From contig PLXW01000095.1 of assembly GCA_003151595.1 (NCBI GenBank), forward strand, positions 1 through 64,000: a stretch of DNA of 64,000 bases, read 5' to 3'. This stretch comes from Myxococcales bacterium. Lineage in GTDB: Bacteria > Myxococcota > Polyangia > Polyangiales > Polyangiaceae. The notes under the pieces were generated by a model. It was not told the origin of the DNA and made no database searches. It was given only the letters and a program-made list of their open reading frames with translations. The position numbers and the translations under genes are program-made. Shown here piece after piece: positions 57,728 to 64,000 of this stretch (the first letter of the stretch is position 1; every line of letters starts with the position of its first letter).

Positions 57728-59522
57728 TCGTCTGCGGCTCCAGCGTGGGCTCTGCGGCGGGGGGCTGGGCCGCGGCGCGCTCTTCGGCCGCGTACGCCTC
57801 GTCCGATCGCTTCTGGATCGCGTCGCGCTCGCCGACGATCTTGTCGCTCCGATGCTTGGCGACCGACAAGAACATCAGCCCCAAAGCTCCCCACCCCAGC
57901 GAGAAGATCATCCCCACCGGCACCAGCATCGGCGTCTCGTGCGTGTAGCTCCCGATCTCCGAGAGCATCGACACGAGGAAGAAGGGGCTCGGCGAGGCGA
58001 GGAGGATCCACGCCTTCGCGCTCGAGTCGGCGAGCACGCCGGTGATCGCGGCGACGACCCAGGGGGCGACGGCGACGAGGAAGAAGACGCCCACGGCGAT
58101 GATGCGCGGCACCCACGGTGAGGCGTTGCGAGCGCGAAGCCAGGCCAGGAGTCCGATGACGAAGACGCAGTACGGCGTGACGTAGGCGGCGACGACGGCG
58201 ATCTGATCGAGGCTCCGCTCCTTGATCGCGCTGGTGCCCGTGCCGTAGAGAGCTACGCCGACCCCGTCGATCACGGCGATGAACGCGACTCCGACGACGG
58301 CCATGAACACGACGAGGAGCATCGTGCGGAAGAGTCCCGGGCCCAGAAAGCGGGTCATGGTCCCCGCGCTCGAACGTCGCCACCGGACCTCGATTCGTCG
58401 CGACGGGCCGGGCGGCTCGGCGGTGAAGAGCATCGCGCAGAGGAAGATGTGCAGCACGTAGACGACGATCCCGGCGATGCAGAGCCCGGTGCGCCCGTCG
58501 TAGTCGGACACGAGCAGACTGGGGACGCTGCCGGCGACGGCGGCGATCGGCGTCGTGATCGCGAACCAGCGCTTCAATCCCGTCGAGCGATCGTCGGCCT
58601 CGCCGGTGAGGTTCGCGATCGTCGCTTCGTAGAGGAACCACGCCGGGATCGCGACGAGGAGGAGCGGGAACATGACGAGCAGCACGGCGTAGTCCACGCC
58701 GAACGCCGCGCGCTGGTAGGCCAGCGGCAACCAGATCGGCATCCCCTCCGGCACATCGGGCCACAGCTTGTGCGCGATGAGAGAGCATCCGAAGCCCCCG
58801 ACCGAGAAGAGCATCGGCCCGAGCACCGCCGCGAGCATCAGCGTGATCACGATCGCGCCGCGCAGGTTCGACATGAACGAGCTCACGGCGAGCCCGAAGG
58901 CGACGACCAGCGCCGCCAGCAGGAAGAGGAACGCGAACGCGATCACCACCTCGCCCGCGGTCACGCCACCGAAGAGAAACGACAGCGCGCCGACGGGCGC
59001 GAGGGCGACGAGGTAGATCGCCATCGTGGTGTACGCCGCGAGGAACTTCCCGCGCGCGATCTCCTTCGGCGTCATGCCCGTCAGCAGCACCGCTTCCCAT
59101 GTGCGCCCTTCGCGCTCGGCGGCGATCCCGTTGGCGGCGACCGTCGGCCCCACGAGGACGACGACGAAGTACGCCAGGCCGAAGAAGATCTGAAAGAGCG
59201 CGCCGCCGAGCTCCGCGGGGCTGGTGCCCGACGACGCCGTCAGGCCGCCGATGCTCGAGAGGACCAGCGTGAGCACGAGGACGAGCGTGAAGAGGATCCA
59301 CGGTGTTCGCGCGAGGCGCGCGGATTGCCGCATCTCGCGCATCCAGATCGCGTTCGGCTCGCGCGTCACGCGCGACCACACTCCGCGAAGGCCCGCGGCC
59401 GGCGGCGGTGCGCTCGGATCGCGCGGCGGATGAATGCTCCGCGGCGCGCGATCGGACGACGGCGGAGAGGACGGCGAGACCGCCGGCGAGCCCGACGCGA
59501 CCGGAACGAGAGCGTCGCTCAT
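57720..59522 (-). CDS. ABC-2-type ABC transporter permease
   Basis: 600 residues with a Pro/Ser-rich cytoplasmic N-terminus (1-50) and about twelve membrane helices (for example WILFTLVLVLTLVLSSIG, IFFGLAYFVVVLVGP, AYTTMAIYLVALAPVGALSFLF, LLVMFPLLLVAIPAWFLY, PWVPRIIAVGVFFLVAVAPWV). EREGRTWEAVLLTGMTPKEIARGKF is the coupling-helix motif of the gliding/NosY-like ABC-2 permeases. ATG overlaps the ATPase stop. With the adjacent ATPase it makes an exporter or a membrane-complex ABC machine. The C-terminal ~40 residues are Glu/Ala/Pro-rich and cytoplasmic. Confidence 0.9.
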   Translation of the reverse strand: MSDALVPVASGSPAVSPSSPPSSDRAPRSIHPPRDPSAPPPAAGLRGVWSRVTREPNAIWMREMRQSARLARTPWILFTLVLVLTLVLSSIGGLTASSGTSPAELGGALFQIFFGLAYFVVVLVGPTVAANGIAAEREGRTWEAVLLTGMTPKEIARGKFLAAYTTMAIYLVALAPVGALSFLFGGVTAGEVVIAFAFLFLLAALVVAFGLAVSSFMSNLRGAIVITLMLAAVLGPMLFSVGGFGCSLIAHKLWPDVPEGMPIWLPLAYQRAAFGVDYAVLLVMFPLLLVAIPAWFLYEATIANLTGEADDRSTGLKRWFAITTPIAAVAGSVPSLLVSDYDGRTGLCIAGIVVYVLHIFLCAMLFTAEPPGPSRRIEVRWRRSSAGTMTRFLGPGLFRTMLLVVFMAVVGVAFIAVIDGVGVALYGTGTSAIKERSLDQIAVVAAYVTPYCVFVIGLLAWLRARNASPWVPRIIAVGVFFLVAVAPWVVAAITGVLADSSAKAWILLASPSPFFLVSMLSEIGSYTHETPMLVPVGMIFSLGWGALGLMFLSVAKHRSDKIVGERDAIQKRSDEAYAAEERAAAQPPAAEPTLEPQTNE

Positions 59523-60565
59523 TGGATCTCTCCGCGCGTCGCTTCGAGGAAGATTCGCTCCAGCTCGTTTCGCTCCGGCTCGACGCCAGCCACCGGGATC
59601 CCCGCCATCACCACGACGCGCACGATCTCCGCGAGCGCGCGATCGTCCCCCACGTACGCCACGATCGCGACGCCGCCCGGCGCGGGCGTCACGCGCTTCA
59701 CGCCCGGGAGTCCGGCCAGCGCCAGCGCCACCGACTCGGACGGCGCGAGCACCTTGATCTTCGCGCTCCGCGTCTGCGGCTCCAGGGCGACGGGCGGGTG
59801 GGCCGGCGTGCGCGTCGAGAGCGGCTGCGGAGGCATAGGCTCGTTCGGGTGCGCGCGGGTGTGGTTCTCCAGCTGGCGCGCGATGTCGTGCAGAGGCCCG
59901 GCGACGATGAGCTGCCCGCGCTCGAGGATAGCGACCGACGAGCAGATGTCGGCGAGCTCGGTGAGGATGTGACTGGAGAGGAAGATCGTCTTCCCCATGT
60001 CCCGCAGCTCGAGGAGCAAATCGCGGATCTCGATGCGCGCGCGCGGATCGAGGTCGCTCGCCGGCTCGTCCATGATGAGCACCTTCGGATCGTGGAGCAG
60101 CGTGCGCGCGAGCTGGAGGCGCTGCTTCATCCCTTTGCTCATCGTGGCCACGAGCTTGTCGCCGAGCTTCTTGAGATCGGTGAGCTCCATCACCGCGTCG
60201 ACCACGGCGTACGTCGTCCCCGCCGTCGGCACCCGGTAAGCGTCGGCGAAGAACTCGAGGTACTCGCGCACCGTCACGCGCTCGTAGACGCCGGCGTGAT
60301 CGGGCATGTAGCCGATGATCTTGCGGACCTTGTCCGGATCGATCGTGACGTCGTGCCCGTCGACCTCGACGCGGCCGGCGAGCGGCTCGAGGAGCGTGGC
60401 CAGGATGCGGATCGCGGTGGTCTTCCCGGCGCCGTTCGGCCCGATGAAACCGAAGATCTCGCCGTGGTGAACGTCGAAGCTGACGTCGCGCAGCACGTCG
60501 AAGCGGCCGAAGCGGTGCCACAGGTGACGAACGCGGATCGCGGGCTGAATGACCTCTGCGCTCAC
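59519..60565 (-). CDS. ABC transporter ATP-binding protein
   Basis: 348 residues from GTG. Walker A GPNGAGKTT (Lys48), signature MSKGMKQRLQLART at 142-155, Walker B VLIMDEPASDLD and the switch SSHIL. The signature MSKGMKQ in place of LSGGQ is common in ABC-2/gliding-type (GldA-like) ATPases. An additional C-terminal ~100 residues (from 240) has a Pro-rich linker and a VKVLAPSE...VVVMAGIPVAGVEPERNELERIFLEAT domain as in the GldA/NosF group. It pairs with the permease just downstream (ATGA). Confidence 0.93.
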   Translation of the reverse strand: MSAEVIQPAIRVRHLWHRFGRFDVLRDVSFDVHHGEIFGFIGPNGAGKTTAIRILATLLEPLAGRVEVDGHDVTIDPDKVRKIIGYMPDHAGVYERVTVREYLEFFADAYRVPTAGTTYAVVDAVMELTDLKKLGDKLVATMSKGMKQRLQLARTLLHDPKVLIMDEPASDLDPRARIEIRDLLLELRDMGKTIFLSSHILTELADICSSVAILERGQLIVAGPLHDIARQLENHTRAHPNEPMPPQPLSTRTPAHPPVALEPQTRSAKIKVLAPSESVALALAGLPGVKRVTPAPGGVAIVAYVGDDRALAEIVRVVVMAGIPVAGVEPERNELERIFLEATRGEIQ

Positions 60566-62682
60566 GGCTTCACCTCCGCGGTCCCTACGACGCGAATGAA
60601 CACGCGCTCGCTCTCGAGCATGAGCCCCGAGTCGGCGAGCGCGCGAGACTTCGCCACGATCTCGGCGACGAGCACCGGCGTGTCGTCGGGCCACCAGTCG
60701 ATCGATTCGCCCGCGGCCGCTTCGAGCGGCGCCCACCCTTCGGCGATCCGCTTGCCTTCGGGACCGAGCGCGGACGGGAAGCTCGACGTGCCCAGGTTGT
60801 GAACGCTTCGCAATCCCGCCGTCGTCGCCGTGCCGCCGATCGAGAACACCGGGCGACCACTGGAGAGCGGGACGCGCGCCCCCTCGGCGATGAGCGGGAA
60901 GTACGCGCCGTCGTGCGCGCCGCGGACGATCACATCCTTCAAGGCGTGACCGCTTCCGTTGACGATGTCGACGCTGCCGCTCGGCGAAGCGACGAGCGCG
61001 ATGCCCTCCTTGAGATCGGCGAGGCCGTCTTCGCGCACGACTACCGTTTGCCACGGAAGCGACGTGAGATCGGAGAGCGTCACGCCGTCGCGATCGATCC
61101 GGAGCGCGCCGTAGCTCGTCCGCTGCATCATCCCTTCGGTCGACGCGACCTCGAGGACCGAGGCGTGCTGCAGCGGCGCGATCGACAGCGACTGCGTCTC
61201 GCTGGCGAAGAACCCGCGGTAGCTCCGCATCGCCGCGCGCGACGATCCCGAGCCCGCCTCGAGGAGCGTCAGGTGTCGCGCGCGCCCACGCCACCCTTTC
61301 TCGGCCAGCCCCACGACGACGATCGCCGCGAACGCCGCGGCGCTCCACGCCGGCACCCACGCCAGCGGCGAGAGGGGCTTGCCGCGCTTGGCCGCGCGGG
61401 CGAAGACGACCGGGCCGACGACGATCGAATACAGAACGAGGATGAGCGCGCTCACGCCGAGGCCGACGCGAAAGCTCTCGTTGGGATCGAGCGCGCGTCG
61501 CACCGAATCCATGCGCCCCATGGCGCGATCGCCGCCGCCGAGCGGGAGGGCGACCCGCGCGCGGCGATCCCAGGCGTGCGCCACGAGGTCGACCATGCGC
61601 GTCTCGACCCACGGATCGACCGCGGCCTGCGGCGCCGTGGGATCGAACGCGAGCAGGTGCACTTCACCGAGCCCGCACGGCGCCGTGGCGCCATAGTCGC
61701 TCGGGCGGAGATCGCCACCGGCGTAGCCGCTCAGGTGATCGCGCACCTCGACCGACGGCCCGATGCTCACCACGCGCGACTCGTCCTCGTCGCCGTGCAC
61801 CGATTTCGGTTTCGTCTTCGTCGTCGGTGGCGATAGACCGGCGCCGAGCGTCGACGCGGCGGGCTTCTCGTACGCCGGCAGGAGGAGCAAGCGCCCCGGA
61901 GGGAGCGCGGCGCTCGCGTCGCCTCCGATGAGCGAGGTCACCACCGGCGAGCGGAGATCCTCGGGGCGCGCCGGAACGATGGCGAGCGTGCCGCCGGCGT
62001 TCACCCATCCCACGAGCGCGTCGCGCTTCGCGTCATCGAGGTTCACGAGGCGGTTCGATCGAATGAGCACGACCGTCGCCGCTTCGTACCCGCTCGCGTG
62101 CTCGGGGAGGATCGGATCGCCGGTGGCGCGATCGAAGCCTGGCGCGCCGACGGTGAGCGCGTTGTTCCCGACCGGCGTCGGGCCCGAGACCCACGTCGTG
62201 TCGATCGGCCATCCGCGGAGCGCATAGGAGAGGCGCGCGGTCTCTTCGACCTCGACGAGGAGCGGCGCGGTCGATCCGTTGAAGGGGACGGTCACGGTCT
62301 GGATCGTGCGCCCCTCGAGCGTCTTCGCCGTGAGCGTCATCTGCGGCGCGTAGTAGGCGAAGCCGTGCGTGGGGATGGCGACGATCGCGCTGTGACCGGC
62401 GGGGACGGCGAACGGTGCGCGCGCGGCGATCTCCGGCTCGCTCGACGACCACGACTGCGTCATCGCCAGCTCGAGCACGCCGCGCTGCGCGGTCTCGCCG
62501 GCGTTGTCGACGCGCGCGACCACTTCGTTCCATCCGATCCCGGTCGCGGCCTCGGCGCCGAAGATCGGCGCGGCGACGAACGACAACGTCGTCACCGGAT
62601 CGCTCGGCGGCGCGGCGTCCGCGCGCGCGCCGATCCCGACGCTCACGGCGACGACGGCGGCGGCGACGCGCGCGCCCCTCAC
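60562..62682 (-). CDS. Large membrane protein of the MoxR operon, unknown function
   Basis: 706 residues from GTG. A signal sequence (VAAAVVAVSVGIGARADAA) is followed by a periplasmic part with beta-rich domains (MTQSWSSSEPEIAARAPFAV, HASGYEAATVVLIRSNRLVNL, where the latter resembles the glutamine-amidotransferase-like strands in GldG/DUF4350 proteins). A membrane helix pair is near 470-520 (VGLGVSALILVLYSIVVGPVVF, PAWSAAAFAAIVVVGLA). A further domain outside follows. In ABC-2 gliding-type systems such a protein usually partners the ATPase and permease. GTG overlaps the MoxR stop (GTGA), its stop overlaps the ATPase GTG. Confidence 0.78.
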   Translation of the reverse strand: MRGARVAAAVVAVSVGIGARADAAPPSDPVTTLSFVAAPIFGAEAATGIGWNEVVARVDNAGETAQRGVLELAMTQSWSSSEPEIAARAPFAVPAGHSAIVAIPTHGFAYYAPQMTLTAKTLEGRTIQTVTVPFNGSTAPLLVEVEETARLSYALRGWPIDTTWVSGPTPVGNNALTVGAPGFDRATGDPILPEHASGYEAATVVLIRSNRLVNLDDAKRDALVGWVNAGGTLAIVPARPEDLRSPVVTSLIGGDASAALPPGRLLLLPAYEKPAASTLGAGLSPPTTKTKPKSVHGDEDESRVVSIGPSVEVRDHLSGYAGGDLRPSDYGATAPCGLGEVHLLAFDPTAPQAAVDPWVETRMVDLVAHAWDRRARVALPLGGGDRAMGRMDSVRRALDPNESFRVGLGVSALILVLYSIVVGPVVFARAAKRGKPLSPLAWVPAWSAAAFAAIVVVGLAEKGWRGRARHLTLLEAGSGSSRAAMRSYRGFFASETQSLSIAPLQHASVLEVASTEGMMQRTSYGALRIDRDGVTLSDLTSLPWQTVVVREDGLADLKEGIALVASPSGSVDIVNGSGHALKDVIVRGAHDGAYFPLIAEGARVPLSSGRPVFSIGGTATTAGLRSVHNLGTSSFPSALGPEGKRIAEGWAPLEAAAGESIDWWPDDTPVLVAEIVAKSRALADSGLMLESERVFIRVVGTAEVKP

Positions 62683-63710
62683 GCTCTCCCCTCGGCGTCG
62701 ACGTTCGCCGGGCGCGCGCTCACCGACGCGAGCAGCGCATCGACGATCGCGTCCGCCTCGATGCCGTCGGCCTCTCCTTCGAACGACCGGATCAACCGAT
62801 GCCGCAGCGCGGGCTTGGCCACCTTCGCCACGTCGGCGAACGACACGTGCACGCGCCCTTCGCACAGCGCCACTGCCTTCGCCGCCAGCACCAGCGACTG
62901 CGCGCCTCGAACCCCCGCCCCGAAGCGGAGCCCGCGCTTGGCGAGATCCGGCGCTCCTTTATCGTTCGGATCGCTCGCGCGCACGAGCCGCGCGGCGTAC
63001 CGCGCCACGGGCTCGGCTATGGCCACGTCGCGGCACATCGATCGCAGCCCCATCACATCGCGCTGCCCCATCACGCGCGGCGGAGCCTCGAGCGCGCGCC
63101 CCGTCGTTCGCGCGAGCACTTCGCACAGCTCGTCTTCGCTCGGGTTGGGGACGACGATCTTCAAGAGGAAGCGATCGAGCTGCGCCTCGGGGAGCGGGTA
63201 CGTCCCCTCCATCTCGATCGGGTTCTCGGTGGCGAGCACGAAGAACGGCTCGTCGAGCGCGTGGCGCGTGCCGGCGATCGTGACCGCGTGCTCGGCCATC
63301 GCTTCGAGGAGCGCGCTCTGCGTCTTGGGTGTCGCGCGGTTGATCTCGTCGGCCAGCACGATCTGTCCAAAAATGGGCCCCTTCGTGAGCGCGAAGGCTC
63401 CGTGCGCCGCGCGCTGCGTCGCGTCCATCACGAGCACGTTCGTCCCCACGACGTCGCTCGGCATCAGGTCGGGGGTGAACTGGATGCGCGAGAAGCGGAG
63501 GTCGAGGCACTCGGAGATCGTCCTCACGAGCAACGTCTTGCCGAGCCCCGGCGCCCCTTCGAGGAGCACGTGACCTCCGGCGACGAGCGCCCACATCACT
63601 TGATCGACGACCGCGTGCTGCCCCACGATCACCTTCGCGATCGCCGCCCGGAGCTTGCCCACCGAGTCGGCCGCCGCGCGGAGCCGTGATTCGAAATCGT
63701 CGTGCGTCAT
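62679..63710 (-). CDS. MoxR-family AAA+ ATPase
   Basis: 343 residues. VIVGQHAVVDQVMWALVAGGHVLLEGAPGLGKT holds Walker A (Lys58). Walker B is VLADEINRATPKTQSALLEAM, sensor 1 LATENP, Arg finger region LPEAQLDRFLLK and sensor 2 region RGAQSLVLAAK. The family remodels partner proteins, typically the VWA/DUF58 proteins encoded downstream, and is the first complete gene of this operon in the window. ATG overlaps the upstream stop (ATGA). Confidence 0.95.
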   Translation of the reverse strand: MTHDDFESRLRAAADSVGKLRAAIAKVIVGQHAVVDQVMWALVAGGHVLLEGAPGLGKTLLVRTISECLDLRFSRIQFTPDLMPSDVVGTNVLVMDATQRAAHGAFALTKGPIFGQIVLADEINRATPKTQSALLEAMAEHAVTIAGTRHALDEPFFVLATENPIEMEGTYPLPEAQLDRFLLKIVVPNPSEDELCEVLARTTGRALEAPPRVMGQRDVMGLRSMCRDVAIAEPVARYAARLVRASDPNDKGAPDLAKRGLRFGAGVRGAQSLVLAAKAVALCEGRVHVSFADVAKVAKPALRHRLIRSFEGEADGIEADAIVDALLASVSARPANVDAEGRA

Positions 63711-64000
63711 CGGGTCGTGTCTCCTGGTGCAGACCGCGCCGCGCGTGGCGCGGACGCGCCGTCCGGGTTGAAGTACTGCCGAACGTGCTCGCGGTATTCC
63801 TCGGGCACGTCGCTCTTGTCGACTCCGTCGATCTGGCTGGGCGCCGCTGCGCGAAGGTCGCCGGTCGAGAGCGCGGTCGCGACGTCACCGGCGCGTCCGG
63901 GCGCGAAGGTGGTCACCGATCCGGGCATCGCGTTCGCTGCGTTCATCGCCGCATGCGCGCGACTCTTCAGCGTGTCGCCCGCGACGCGATCGGTCCTCCC
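63707..64000 (-). CDS. C-terminus of an unidentified protein upstream of MoxR (5' end beyond window)
   Basis: The frame is open from 64000 to the TGA at 63707 (97 codons plus stop), overlapping the moxR ATG. Visible residues start GRTDRVAGDTLKSRAHAAMN, then a low-complexity Ala/Gly/Asp region and DVPEEYREHVRQYFNPDG near the end, which I recall as typical for the last residues of large periplasmic proteins placed before moxR. An internal ATG at 63946 would give a 79-residue product, but the continuous frame suggests the gene starts outside the window. Function unassigned. Confidence 0.6.
   Translation of the reverse strand, partial: GRTDRVAGDTLKSRAHAAMNAANAMPGSVTTFAPGRAGDVATALSTGDLRAAAPSQIDGVDKSDVPEEYREHVRQYFNPDGASAPRAARSAPGDTTR

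Overview
The window is 64 kb of very GC-rich chromosomal DNA with strong G/C third-position bias, many GTG and TTG starts, and long runs of genes joined by 4-base ATGA/GTGA overlaps. Three Hanks-type Ser/Thr kinases with myxobacterial-style architectures, Asp/Gly-rich lipoproteins, a small ribbon-helix-helix protein of a type typical of deltaproteobacteria, and an alkyl-DHAP-synthase-like enzyme point to a large-genome myxobacterium (Myxococcota, Polyangiales-like). This is inferred from gene content; no 16S gene is present. No phage, IS element, CRISPR array or island boundary is visible, so the region reads as core or accessory chromosome.

Layout. 1-8.3 kb: mnmA (cut by the window edge), a sigma factor, small unknown proteins, a thioredoxin-fold lipoprotein, a kinase-TolB-TPR protein, a lipoprotein and an AMP-forming acyl-CoA ligase. 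8.3-13.9 kb: a putative barrel protein, an orphan PglZ-like protein, a 6S RNA gene (minus strand, with terminator), a DODA-type dioxygenase, a solitary GspE/PilB-type ATPase and trmO. 14.0-20.4 kb: a CpxP-like protein, then a coupled operon of HO-fold oxidase, MBOAT acyltransferase, FkbH, acyl carrier protein, a 57-residue membrane microprotein and an SGNH-fold protein, followed by a nonsense-interrupted GNAT. 20.4-31.9 kb: a TonB-like protein, a helically phased dyad array, a GH5 glycosidase, a Fam20-like secreted kinase lipoprotein, a hydrolase, an RHH protein, CtpA, two glycosyltransferases, a molybdopterin oxidoreductase and a GNAT. 32-38.4 kb: ssb, rpmE, DUF1385, a kinase, a lipoprotein, prfA and a HIT protein. 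38.4-46.3 kb: an FAD oxidase pair, an NtrC-like regulator lacking GAFTGA, an FHA-GGDEF cyclase, fused homocysteine methyltransferase/MTHFR and a repeat-bearing lipoprotein. 46.4-52 kb: tRNA-CAT, a zinc-ribbon coiled-coil protein, a zinc-ribbon kinase, an FAD oxidoreductase carrying a Rieske insertion, and an acetoacetate-decarboxylase-like protein. 52-64 kb: one minus-strand operon of MoxR ATPase, ABC transporter, DUF58 and a giant double-VWA membrane protein.

The most interesting candidate system is the operon at 15.4-19.8 kb. It has the part list of the Gram-positive dlt D-alanylation pathway (MBOAT DltB, carrier DltC, microprotein DltX, SGNH-like DltD), but the amino-acid-activating DltA is replaced by an FkbH/HAD-IIIC enzyme, the family that makes glyceryl-ACP from 1,3-bisphosphoglycerate. 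I infer export of a glyceryl-type acyl group onto a surface polymer. A second cross-cutting signal is a hexanucleotide repeat (GCGAAC)n in five unrelated genes, in each case read in the same Ala-Asn frame.
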